The position numbers were made by a program, and so were the translations under genes. 64,000 bases of DNA from Apostichopus japonicus (lineage: Eukaryota; Echinodermata; Holothuroidea; Aspidochirotida; Stichopodidae): assembly GCF_037975245.1 (NCBI RefSeq), contig NC_092564.1, positions 3,730,984-3,794,983 of the forward strand. The letters run 5' to 3'. Position 1 is the stretch's first letter. Each line of letters opens with the position of its first letter. Positions 47,901 through 57,724 of this stretch are shown here, one piece after another. The notes beneath the pieces are model-generated. The model did not search any database and was not told where the DNA came from. It worked only from the letters and a program-made list of their open reading frames with translations.

Positions 47901-50380
47901 TCAATGCAAGGACGATACATAGACAGCGGGAACAGTGTTTAAATCACAGAAGGGGAAATACAGCAAGAAATGTGTTGTATGTGTCTGAAATTGTCGCGGG
48001 AGAATGAGGCGATAACCTAGGGCTTAACTGGTGATTATAATTATTTATATTATGTTGTTTTTGTATTAGCTTTCCTTAACATGAATTACACGCGCACTGA
48101 ACGCACTCTAGGCCACACAATTCCCAAATTCCCAAATTTCGCATTCTGTAGCCTGTTTCAATCATCATCATTTAACTTGCTTCTTCACAGAGACTTGTCT
48201 GATGCTAATATCTCAGAGATATCACCTACAATGTTCCGAGCGAACCACACACAAACTCTGCAGGCTCTTTTCTTGCAAATGAATCACATAAAAACCATTC
48301 CTCAAGGGACATTTGACTATCTCGTGGACTTAGTCATGGTGTGAGTTTCACTTTGCAATTTCGTTCATACCACAGTTAAACGTATCTGGTAAAGTATGGG
48401 ATAAAATGGGTTCGAGGCTGAATGACTCAAAATAATTACGCGGTAAAATTGCTTGAACTTTATTGCATCTTTCAGGTTAGAACCACACTCCGTAGAATTT
48501 GAATCGCGAAAATTCAAGTTGTCAAAGTTAGTAATAATTTGTGAATGCATCTAGCACTAGCACTGAGATTGCTGTTCCCATGAGCATATTATAAACTAAA
48601 AAATGCCTTTGGTTTGCTTCAAATCGTTTACCAACTGGAGAAAATAATACTTTTATAAACATATGTTGCATATACTTAATATATTGGAATTTTGGTGCCC
48701 CTGGGACCTTCGTCATCAATACTTGACAATCGAATGAACAGTACAAAATTTAACACAATAAAAGTATGACTCTAGATAAGTGTAAGTTGCATTGGTGGAA
48801 TTAGAACCAATTAAACTATGACTATACGGGAAGTGGATTAAGGAGCAAATAACGGATTACATATGTTTGTAGATTACATATGTCATATATATAAATATAT
48901 GAGTGACATACATATTATATGACAGAAAATGCGTCTTAGATAAACTACACAATCATTGACTAGTCACATACACAGGATACCTATCATCTTCATATGTGTT
49001 TCCTGTGTTCTCATATCTGGCAGGGTTGTTTACTTTATTTTTCTCATGCTCTCACAGCGTTTTGTCAAATAACTATATCCATGTAATAGATGACGGCGCA
49101 TTCAGTGGACCAAATCTCGCATATATGTGAGTTTTTAAATTTATTATGGTAATTCATATATCATGAATATCTATTCTTTGCTTGGTGAAGACACTTAGGG
49201 ACGTTATAGGATGTTTGCATTAACAACAGTATAGTACAATAATTTCGTAATGGAAGTATACTTTCTTTTACATTTTAATTACTTAGTGCGTACATTTAGC
49301 AGATTAGATATTATACAGAATGGGTGCCATGATTCGCAATTGCTGAAGATATTAAAAGCGTGCTTACATATTGTTTAGTTGCACCTAATAACTTAATTTT
49401 TAAGTGCTGCTTTAAAAAAAATTGAATGATATCGTATGTCGACATAGCATTGCTACATGAATAGTAACTCTTACAGTGTCTTTTATGAATGAATCCGCAA
49501 TACAAGAACAAAACAAATAATCTTTAGTTTTGTAATACGGTTCTCCTGCTGAATGTTTGTCTAACTGTCAACACTTGGGAACAATTTACAATTCAACTAT
49601 TTGTTATGTCTTATTGTAATAATGGAATGCTATCGTTAACATGTTTCCGAACTTGATGTTTTATTATCTGTATGTATAAACAAGAGCACCGTCATACCAG
49701 GGAGTTGTTATGGAACTCCCTGGTCATACGACGTCACGAAACATGCCTATTCCAACAGCAGCATCTAGAAACCACCATCCTAGCAAACATGTAACAAGTT
49801 TCATCAAATACTTCTTGTGAGATCTTGGTACAAGATCATATGTCATTTTATATTATTTAGTTGTTTGTAATATCTTTCCGAAGTTATTGTATTGTGGTTT
49901 ACTTCATTGAAACAATAATCCAGCTATGCCTCAATAATTTGGATATTTAGCTTATATTGCGCGTGTCATAACTGCTTATGTGTACCTATGGGTGTATGTG
50001 AGGGTGCGTAATAGTACGCGTTTCGTTATTTATATACCCGTCTATATGAATTTCCTTCCGGCATAGTCTATCCTAAGATAAGAACTGTTTGTGCGTTCAT
50101 TATCTTCTTCATTGTTCATAGTTATCTTCTTCATGGAACCCTGAGCATTCATATATGAAACTTCATGTGGAGTCACTAAGACATACATACGAATAAATCA
50201 TATAAATTCTTTATATGCCAGATACTTGTTTGGAAATAACTTGACTGAAATATTAGACAACCCTTTCACGGGATCGAAGATTAAAGAGGTGTAAGTATAC
50301 TGCGTATATAAATATATATATTCATATATATATATATATATATACAAACGTATGTATATAATATAATATATATATATATA

Positions 50381-50435
<55 letters not shown>

Positions 50436-53400
50436 GAAATCGTAGTTAGTTGGAAAATCAAGAACACTGAAAAAAACTTCCATCAGCCTCCACCAGAATT
50501 CGAACCCGGGCCTCCCGCTTTATATGCGGACACCCTTATATATATATTTACATATTAATGGATGGATGAAATGGATGGATGGATGGATGGATGGATGGAT
50601 GGATGGATGGATGGATGGATGGATGGACGGACGGACGGACGGACGGACGGACGGACGGACGGACGGGTGGACGGGCGGGTGGCCGGACAGACGGACGGAC
50701 GGATGGATGGACTAGTGGAACACTCGTAGTTATTACTCACAGTTTCTCGCGTTGGACGATTATCAAACAACTCTGATGATCTTCCAAAGCGTGAAACTCA
50801 GAGTGTCATGACTGTACATAGTGCACCCCTGATGCTTTGAATCTGACAATATACACAGAATTACCACTAATTGTTATAGGCATGCCAAGCCGTATTTAAG
50901 AAGTGATTGGGTAATACGCCCTCATTTACATTTATACAAAGCCAGTTTATACGCATTCACACACCTGTAGAATCACTGTGATCGAGTGGTACGGACTGTG
51001 TCACAAGATCCGGGGTTCGATTCTTTTCTTCGCCTGATGAGTCCCAAAAGGACGAAACCGGTCGTGAAGAATAATGTTTCTGGTGTGTTGATCTTTATTT
51101 ATTTACTTTATACCTGTCATATCACCTTATATATATATATATATATAGATATATATATATATGTATATATATATATAAATAAATATGCATAAATATACCA
51201 GTGCTCATTGCCTACCTGATAAGGTGTCCTCATATATAGCTGGAGGCCCGTATATTTCTCAATAAAACCCATCATTTCGACACCTTAGCATCTTAGCCGA
51301 CCCACCCCCCCCCCGCCCCAGTACAATAAACTCGTCGCACCCCTGCTGAAGGGCATTTATGCTATCAAACCCCAACCGAAATTGAATACGTCACAAGCAT
51401 AACAAAATATACGTTTTTTCTTTAAATTTTAGTCACCTCTACGGAAACGACATAAAGACTTTATCGCTTAAGTTGTTGATGGAACTTGATAGTGACACTT
51501 CACTGTAAGTAAAATCATCGACATACATGAGAAGGTTTATGAAATATGTTGTTGACGATAGTTATTTCCGTTACATATCTCCTGGCATTTATCAGAAGGT
51601 TTGAACAGGCATTGCAGCAGAGGTGGCAAGACAAGTAAAACTCTTTGGAACCAAATTTCAGGTTGAAGTGGGATGTGTGGTTTTAGGTTGAGGGTCAGAA
51701 CAAAACTACTCATAATTTTCTTCAAAATTAATCTTCTGTGTAGTGCTTACGCAAATTCCTTTGCGCGACTGAGTGTTCCATGTTGTGAAAGTGGCAACAC
51801 TAGCCTTAATTTTAAAGGGATAGCAGTGCTACATTGAGGTAAAGGTGTATGTTTCACTACCAAAATTGGAAACGGATCATTTGTGAAAGGTGAACGTTGC
51901 AGGTTTCTCACAGAAGTTGGGGCGTAACCCCTTGCTTATTCGCCTCCGTCCCGTCTTCGTTGCTCCAGAAATTGGTTTTAAATTACATCAATATTATAAT
52001 TTCTAGTTTAAAGCCTGTTGTTATTGCCTGTGTATTTTTGTGATACTTGTGTTCAGTTTTTTATTCGGGAGACATATTTATTTATAAGTGTTTATACACG
52101 TTTCTTTCTCTAGCTACCTGAACTGTGCTTCGCTGTCTGAATTACCACGAGACTCTAATCACGAAATCATGTGAGCTACGGGTGCCTTTATTTTTTAATT
52201 GGTATACCTAAATAAATAAATAAACAAGTACTTCTGTCTGCCCATCTCTCTGCCTCTAACTCCACCTGCCTCTCTCAGCATCTCTCTGCCTCTCTCTATT
52301 GGTCTCTCTACCTCTTTATAATGGCCCAATACCTTAAGTGTGATATATCACCCTGTTACCATTCATTTAAAATTTGACAATGTGGTATTGAAATATCATC
52401 ACTTACATTATAAAGGTGAAGGATTGATGATGTCGCACACTCTCAATTCACGCGGTACACAATCACATTTGGCAAGAAATTATCTTGATCTATTCAAAAT
52501 TGCTATTGAGCATGATTGCAAATTGCAATGCAGTTGTGGTCACCTCCCTCAGTGAAAGTAGTATAGCGATATACACTCTCACCCATTGATGTGGTTTCAA
52601 ATAAGTTTTTGGTTGGCTCCTAAAGCCTTGGTGAATATTTAACGAAACTATTGTGAACTAAATATCCAGTTAGTTAGCTACCAGTCGGTGTTTCAATTCA
52701 CTCTAACGGCAACATCCATTGCAACAGAACATGTTACTTTTATTAATCAACTTGGTCAATTTCTAACATTTCTTTTAAATGTGTTTATTACTCAGGAAAT
52801 GTGTTACCCCTCAGTCTTTACCTCCAATACCTATGCAAGGACCTGCGTTCTTCTTAAAGCAGATGATGGCAGAATATTTCAACGCCAGTGGGTTCTCCTG
52901 TGATGTATTCTACGAGTGCGTTCCATGTAAACCAGGTACCTTCGCTGATAGAGAACAGGATGGGTGCCATTCTTGTCCTCGAGGTGATATGTTAAATATA
53001 TTACGTCGTTCTTAAGTGCTAAAAATAATAAATAAGATAACAATAATAATAATAATATCAACAGTGATGTATAACGCGCGTATATCCACCCGAAAGTGTG
53101 CTCAAGGCGCGGGAGAGTAAGAGAGAAAAAAAAAGCAACTACGAATGAACAAAATAAAAATTGGTAACATTGATGAATGCTTGGCGCATAAGATGAGTTT
53201 TCAGACAGTTTCTTTTAACAAAGTGAGGGAAGCACAACATCTGAATTCTAGTGGTAATCCATTCCAGAGGCGAGGAGCAGCTACTTCGAACAATCTGTCA
53301 CCCCACGTATGTTTGGGCCGTTGATCTTGGAGAAAATGCATCTTACTGGAGCAAAGACGTCTTATCGGAGTGAATGCTTGGAGCATGTCAGAGATATAAG

Positions 53401-56253
53401 AGGGAGCCACGCCATTGAACGATTTGTAAATAATTATCAGGAGCTTGCAAGTAATTCGGTTGAAATTAACAACAGGTTTGATTTGACAAGACCTTTTAGA
53501 TAATGTAACAATTGCTAAAGTATGTTATGCAGTATAATATTCATGTTTAGCCAGTTGCCCGTGAGATCCGAATCAGAACAACAAAAATCCCCAAACGGAA
53601 AGTAAATTGCCTTCTTTAAAGCGAGAACTTAATCTTTGTTAATTATCTGTAATTTGCTATTACAATGTAGGTGGATTTTTCCAAGACGGAATCGGACAGG
53701 TAGCCTCTGTCCGTGGGCAAATGGCATGCAAGCAATGCAACATGGGTACTTATGTAAAAGATGGTGGAGGGTCTTCAACTAAGGACTGTGAAGTCTGCCC
53801 AGAAGGTACCAATCAATCGACATTTGCCGGATATCGAGCGTGCTCTTGCAAGGAGAACTATGCACGTACAGACCGTTACGGTCCCTGCACACTCTGTCAA
53901 GAAGATGGTCTTAATTGTTCCAAAGACTACAAGGCCCTGCTTCCTGGCTTTATGTGGACCTGGGAGATTCCTGACGCAAATTTGAGCAATTATAAAAAAT
54001 ACATAGACAACGTGAGACAAGAGAAACGCCTCCTTGATTCTTTCACCAGCTATAATGAAACATTTCCAGTCATATTTGAATGTCCTCGACCGGAGAGTTG
54101 TGCAAATGATAATGGAACAATTGAAGGAACATGTGCAAAAGGGTACCAAGGATGGCTTTGCTTCAACTGTCAACCTACATACTATTCAGTGCTGAACGTC
54201 TGTGTACATTGTCCGAGCTTAGCGGTACTTATACTAGAAACCTGTTCATTCGTCATTGTCTGTGTGTTGATTATGGTGTTCCTTTTATGGCAGATGAAGA
54301 ACGAAGATGGCTCCCACGAGACAAGAACAATTTTAGACGTGATTATTGCTAGAATCAAAATTTTGCTCGGGTTTTATCAAGTCGTTGGAGAAATATTCAC
54401 TTCGTTTCATGACATTAAATGGACTGGACCGTTGATCATCATTGGCAGTTTTATTTCATCTTTGGAGATGAACATTTTGAAGTTATTTGTAAGACCTCGA
54501 TGTTACGACGATCGTTTGGTAATCAATCCAAAAATTGAATTTATCTTGGCAGTTACCATCCCAGTGGCAGTCATTCTTTTCCCCGTTGTTTTCTTTTCTG
54601 TAAAGAAAATTTACGTTATCTGCAGACAAATGATAGATACCAAAAACCTCGAAAGGTCGTTTGAAGGATTGAAGTCCAAATTGTTTACCTACGTTGTCGT
54701 GCTCCTCTTCATCATTTACCCAAGCGTATGTTCATCAATTTTCCAACTTTATCCACGTGCATGTAAAACATTTTTCCTGGATGACAACAGTCGTTACTAC
54801 ATTAAACGGCTCCGATCAGACCTTGATGTCGATTGCGATAACCTCGGTACATACAATGCTTTAGCCTACGTCTTCACTGTGGTATATATTATTGGGTTTC
54901 CAGCCTCCCTTCTCTATGTCCTATGGCTAAAGTGGCGAGAGCGAAATGCTCATGATGAAAAGGGTCTGAGACAACTAGGATCAGATGAAGTTGCGAGACA
55001 TGATCAAGTTCATGAAGATAACGACGATGATGATGAAGATTCTCCTCTAATCATCAATGATTCCAGGCCTACTGAAGCCGCAATGACGACGCCATGGCTT
55101 GAATTCCTTTGTGAAAATTACAAAGATGATTTCTGGTTTTGGGAGATCATTGAGCTAACCAGGAAGGTTTCTCAAACTCTCTTGATCACATTATATGGAT
55201 GGGAGGACAGACTGACAGTACTCCTGACGACGTGCATATCTGTGATATTTTTGGTACTACATGCCCGATACCGACCTATGAAAAGCTCTTATGAACAGAG
55301 TCTGCAAGTAAGATATTTGATATTCTAAAATTTAACCTTAATTTTGATGTCTACTTAAAGTCATCGTGAATTCGTGTGAAATTTCTTTGAAAAGTCACAA
55401 TATGGACGGATTGGAGGAAGACAAAGAATGACAGAAGCTTACTTTGGTCTTGGTTGAACACCGTAGACATGTGATATGGTTGACCATAACGTTCGGTGCA
55501 ATGATATATGTTATAAGATAGTAACATCTGCTATGAAATCAAACTACCATCTTCTCCCATGCGGAAAATAATGTTAAATGTGGATTGTGGTGATTGCATG
55601 ACCGTAAGAACATCCGACCAACGCTTTGCGTTTATGTTACAAAAGTAACCATCAGTATCAAACTGCATTTGATATGCTTTAATGCTCTCCTTATATTCAT
55701 CTTCCAACAGATGTTGTCCTTGGCGGTGATTTTTATCAACGTTCTAGTGGCTGCGAATAAAATTCCCGATACTTACGAGGATCCAGTTTCAATTGTGCTG
55801 ATTCTTTTGAACGTCTTGGTGCTGGTGATAATCACAGGTGATACTAATTCGATAGATCCCTAATTTAAAGATTAGGGAGCTTGAGATTGTTCTTGAATCA
55901 CATGTTGCCGTAATTGAATTCTGAAAATGCTCAAGACAGGTATACTTTTTTATTTACTTTTATGTTCTAAGTTACCCATCGAAACAAAGCTAACATAAAA
56001 TACATTCTTTAGTTGATTCTTTATGACATTTAGGTCGACAAATGGATTAACATTACGCATGCAGTCATCATTGTGTGTTATTCCTATTCTCTCCTTTATC
56101 TATGTTTCAGGTGAAGTTTTGTGTACAGTTATTCTGCATATAAAGAATGCTGGTTTGGTAAAAATCATTAATACTGTTCGAGGAGCCAACATTTTTCCAT
56201 GGCGTAAGAAGAAATCATATGAAAGAAGACGGACAAGCCCAAACCCAGAGTAG
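34633..56253 (+). CDS. LRR receptor-like protein: signal peptide, about 15 LRRs, Cys-rich stalk, polytopic membrane region
   Basis: Twenty exons join in phase: 34633-34717 (ATG 34663), 35479-35587, 36364-36435, 40110-40181, 41409-41480, 42317-42388, 42875-42946, 44495-44566, 45203-45274, 45485-45556, 45855-45926, 48191-48340, 49058-49126, 50222-50290, 51433-51504, 52114-52170, 52796-52983, 53671-55307, 55711-55837, 56111-56253. The product is about 1107 residues. Residues 1-18 are a signal peptide ([18 protein letters not shown]). Residues about 20-54 are a Cys-rich LRR N-cap. Residues about 55-410 are LRRs of the [20 protein letters not shown] type. Residues about 411-650 are Cys-rich with GCC2/GCC3-like CxxCxPGTF motifs. 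Residues about 655-1080 hold about nine or ten hydrophobic segments. One LRR per 72-nt phase-2 exon resembles LGR genes, but the membrane part is not rhodopsin-like. Ligand and signalling are unknown. The model is mine, from splice sites and phase. Confidence 0.85.
35616..36272. repeat. Composite tetranucleotide microsatellite: (CCAT)~116 then (CCGT)~48
   Basis: 465 bp of CCAT (35616-36080) switch abruptly to 192 bp of CCGT (36081-36272) with a few CCAT units near the end. It lies in the intron between the LRR N-cap exon and the first LRR exon. Long open frames across it on both strands are artefacts. Confidence 0.98.
36694..38530. mobile_element. Foldback-type element with 57-bp terminal inverted repeats and a palindromic satellite core
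   Basis: The left end (36694-36750) begins GTATGGCGGGCCATCAGTCT. The right end (38474-38530), reverse complemented, begins GTATGGCAGGCCATCAGTCT. The two match at 54 of 57 positions. The interior is built of short modules such as TCGATTTAAATCGA and GGTATATGTCGATTTAAAT in both orientations, so it is self-complementary throughout. No transposase frame. A clear target duplication is not seen (AACA left, AACT right). It lies in the intron between LRR exons 3 and 4. I do not recognise the superfamily. Confidence 0.8.
37267..38337. repeat. Three near-identical 357-bp higher-order units inside the foldback element
   Basis: ATCATCGATTTAAACTGG starts at 37267, 37624 and 37981, and the junction recurs at 38338, all exactly 357 bp apart. 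Each unit contains roughly 130 bp of unrelated sequence (37492-37623 and its copies; TTTAATCCAAGACATAAAAA ... GGCCTGTGCACCCAAATT). In reverse it ends ATTAAATACATAATGAATGA, resembling a LINE 3' tail. So a fragment inserted into the palindromic core and the chimera was then amplified. Confidence 0.85.
38913..39094 (-). mobile_element. tRNA-derived SINE (family B), copy 1, B-box deleted
   Basis: The minus strand reads CAGCGTCCATGGCCTAGTTG, GTTAGGGTGTCCGC (A-box), then body GAAGTTTTTTCACTGTTCTG followed by a (TA)n tail (38913-38972). Compared with copy 2, 13 nt containing the B-box are missing between two CCGGG direct repeats. Confidence 0.75.
39344..39440 (-). mobile_element. tRNA-derived SINE (family B), copy 2, 5'-truncated
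   Basis: The minus strand has GTTAGGGTGTCCGCGTACAA, the intact B-box CGGGTTCGAATCCCGG and the shared body TTTTTTCACTGTTCTGG. It is flanked by (TA)n on the head side. Confidence 0.78.
41809..41957. repeat. (GATA/GATG/GACA) degenerate tetranucleotide microsatellite
   Basis: GATAGATGGATAGATGG grading into GGATAGACGG and then GACAGACAGACA, in the intron between LRR exons 5 and 6. Confidence 0.93.
41985..42080. mobile_element. Fragment shared with the Penelope-like element 3' region
   Basis: GACTCATAATTGACAAATAA and GGAGTACTG here match 56545-56585 (GGCTCATAATTGACAAATAA), the sequence adjoining a Penelope-like endonuclease remnant. A shorter related piece is at about 42622-42660. Confidence 0.55.
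46375..46830. repeat. Degenerate 30-35 bp minisatellite in the LRR-gene intron
   Basis: About 14 units built on TTATGAATAACGAACCTTTT, with variants GATTACGAACCC and GAATATCGGACC, between LRR exons 11 and 12. No gene is seen in the rest of this 2.26-kb intron (45927-48190). A poly-G tract lies at about 47492-47503. Confidence 0.9.
48675..48865 (-). mobile_element. Penelope-like element 3'-end fragment
   Basis: Shares with 56600-56770 the sequence GGGACCTTCGTCATCAAT(ACTTG), ATAAGTGTAAGT and GGATTAAGGAGCAAA in the same order, with no coding part. It lies in the intron between LRR exons 12 and 13. Confidence 0.6.
49696..49724. other. Perfect 11-bp hairpin
   Basis: ACCAGGGAGTT and AACTCCCTGGT flank a 7-nt loop. 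The flanking AAGAGCACCG resembles TAGAGCACCG next to another palindrome (AGCACCG-A-CGGTGCT) at 36660-36674 beside the foldback element. It may be a transposon end. Function unknown. Confidence 0.6.
50300..50432. repeat. (TA)n microsatellite
   Basis: Long TA-rich stretch immediately after LRR exon 14. Further (TA)n blocks are at 51127-51180 and 39446-39469. Confidence 0.95.
50446..50535 (-). mobile_element. tRNA-derived SINE (family B), copy 3
   Basis: The minus strand has GGGTGTCCGCATATAAAGCG, the B-box GGGTTCGAATTCTGG and body AGTTTTTTTCAGTGTTCTTG. Same family as 38913 and 39344. Confidence 0.75.
50559..50712. repeat. Composite (GGAT)n then (GGAC)n microsatellite
   Basis: About 60 bp of GGAT switching to about 75 bp of GGAC with a few G-rich variants. 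It is the reverse-complement motif pair of the CCAT/CCGT tract at 35.6 kb. Confidence 0.95.
50972..51022 (+). mobile_element. tRNA-like head (A- and B-box) directly upstream of the hammerhead ribozyme
   Basis: TGTGATCGAGTGGTACGG resembles a tRNA A-box (cf. TGGCCGAGTGG), and GGGGTTCGATTC at 51012-51023 matches the B-box GGTTCGANTC, about 35 nt apart as in type 2 RNA polymerase III promoters. It is probably the head of a SINE-like element whose body is the ribozyme. Confidence 0.65.
51026..51071 (+). ncRNA. Type I hammerhead ribozyme
   Basis: All conserved parts are present in order. Stem I 3' strand TTCTTCGC (51026-51033). Core CTGATGA (51034-51040). Stem II GTCC-CAAAA-GGAC (51041-51053). Core GAAA (51054-51057). 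Minimal stem III ACCGGT (51057-51062). Cleavage-site C at 51063. Stem I 5' strand GTGAAGAA (51064-51071), pairing with TTCTTCGC over 8 bp with one G-U. A very short stem III is known for hammerheads of Penelope-like elements and retrozymes, which can act as dimers. It lies on the sense strand of the receptor gene's intron between exons 14 and 15. Cleavage activity is predicted, not shown. Confidence 0.87.
53025..53500 (-). mobile_element. CR1/L2-like LINE, 3' end fragment
   Basis: The minus frame gives [18 protein letters not shown], then [19 protein letters not shown] and SLTLLKETV, the LINE reverse-transcriptase C-terminal tail. The 3' end reads GTTATACATCACTGTTGAT and ends in (TTA)n (53030-53057 on plus). 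It differs in sequence from the copy at 11.5 kb, so it is a separate subfamily or insertion. It lies in the intron before the large membrane exon. Confidence 0.8.
53671..56253 (+). other. Cys-rich stalk and membrane-region exons (18-20) of the LRR receptor
   Basis: Exon 18 (1637 nt) carries repeated Cys pairs ([49 protein letters not shown]), then hydrophobic segments from [20 protein letters not shown] onward, an acidic cytoplasmic-type linker ([11 protein letters not shown]), and the motif [20 protein letters not shown]. Exon 19 adds one segment and exon 20 ends in a basic tail ([12 protein letters not shown]). An E-N-Y-x-x-x-F-W-x-W-E-x-x-E-L motif before the last membrane helices is, from memory, shared by many large protist and animal polytopic proteins of unknown function. 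Confidence 0.85.
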
Positions 56254-56520
56254 TTTTCTTAAGGATAAGACGCCATGCAGAGTGACGTAGGCAGAATTGC
56301 TCGCATTTGCCTTTACCATTACCTTCCAAGTATACTAAGATATGCACCTGAATAATTTTTCACCCAAAAAGCCAAAAAGATCACACACAAAAAAAAACCT
56401 TTTGACAAATCTGCATTGTCGGCTGTACAGATTCTATTATGTAAATAATGGCAGAATTTTATGGAATTTCTATACGTTCAATATATAAGTATATATATCC
56501 ACATGTACTTCTAAGGAAAA
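56254..56520. other. Probable 3' UTR of the LRR receptor
   Basis: Follows the TAG at 56251-56253. AT-rich with no coding signal. No unambiguous polyadenylation signal is pinned down. Confidence 0.5.
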
Positions 56521-56529
56521 TATTATTAG

Positions 56530-57080
56530 ACAAAAACAGAGAAGTAAGTTATGGCTCATAATTGACAAATAAGGAGTACTGTTTTAGAAATTATATCGTA
56601 ATTTTTGCCCCCCCCCCCTCCGTGGGATCTTCGTCAGTAATTCTTGGCAGTGGAATGAAAAGTACAAAATGAAACATAATGAAGGTATGACGCCATATAA
56701 GTGTAAGTGGTATTGGTGGATTTAGTACTAAATAGCGGATTAAGGAGCAAAAAATAGGAAGAACGGATTAATGTGTTAGTAAAACTGATAGTTGTTAATG
56801 GGTCCCAAGTCTTTGCTGAGGCCGATGATGTGAGACTTAATACCAAAGATCCATGCGATTTCTTTCAGTTTACCTTCAAACTTTGATTTGAAATTCAAGG
56901 CAATTAGAATACATTTAGGTTTTGACAGAATGTCTATTAAGATTGAAATGATCAGAAAAGGGGGAATCCTGCTAATTAATCACGAAGATGATTTCTTGTG
57001 AATATTCAAGCGTAAGCGGAACCAAGAGCCTGTTTCACCTACATAACTGCCCTCTCTACAAAGAATACATTAGAATATAT
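56530..57080 (-). mobile_element. Penelope-like element: decayed GIY-YIG endonuclease end
   Basis: Minus-strand frames, with stops, show SYVGETGSWFRLRLNIHKKS and then PPFSDHFNLNRHSVK, the diagnostic end of a Penelope-type GIY-YIG nuclease (QYVGET..LR.R...H; HFN..HS). A non-coding 3' region follows, shared with 48675-48865 and 41985-42080. Stops and frame changes show it is dead. Confidence 0.8.
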
Positions 57081-57724
57081 AAATGAGATAACAAGAGAGG
57101 GAAGGGGCTTTTAGACCATAGTCAATATTGTGATTTTTTTTATCACAGTATCCGGGGTAATATAGGGGCATATTTGGCACAGAGGTTTTCCGCTACAGAT
57201 ATAACCTGCGGAGGTGGACACTGGGTAAGAATGTCTGGAGGAAGTGAATAGAAATCTAAGGTGGGGGGTTGACGAAAAGTTAGCATGGGTGGGGGGGGGG
57301 CTTACATGCTTTTCCTACAGACTGGCCGTCTTTGAATGAAGCAAAATCATATCTGAAAGAGTAAAGTATTTCATGAGGGGTTGTAATTAGGCACAAACGG
57401 AATACTTGTGTTAGGATTTAGGACTTGTATTTCTGCTTTCATCTATTTGCCTTCTCATATACATTTATTTGGGGTGTGAGAAGGGGGTGGGGGTAGGATG
57501 TTGTTCCTTTGAAAGTTTACCTCGAATTTCTTACTTCTCCATATGTTTATTTTGCTAGTTGTATCTATAGTTTTACCTGTTAAATCCAATTTTCTTATTG
57601 GGAAGTTTGGTATGGTACCGTCTAGTTTGTAAATGTTCATTATTCGTATACTATTGCTCTTCTATTTTCTATGTTTCGCTCTCACTATTTGGGAAGCCAT
57701 TTTATTTTGTAAACGAACACAAAT
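57081..57724. other. No gene seen
   Basis: Contains poly-G tracts (57290-57300, 57480-57492) and nothing coding. It may include 5' remnants of the adjoining Penelope-like element. Confidence 0.5.

Larger units (their letters stand above)
36364..52170 (+). other. Block of 14 symmetric LRR cassette exons of the receptor gene
   Basis: All introns from exon 2 to exon 16 are phase 2. Ten exons are exactly 72 nt (one 24-residue LRR). Others are 150 (two LRRs), 69, 69 and 57 nt. Examples: [45 protein letters not shown]. Any exon can be skipped or duplicated without changing frame. Donors are nearly all GTGAGT or GTAAGT. Confidence 0.88.

Noticed and set aside
53775-54173. 132-codon minus-strand frame
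   Set aside because: Antisense shadow of the receptor's large exon.
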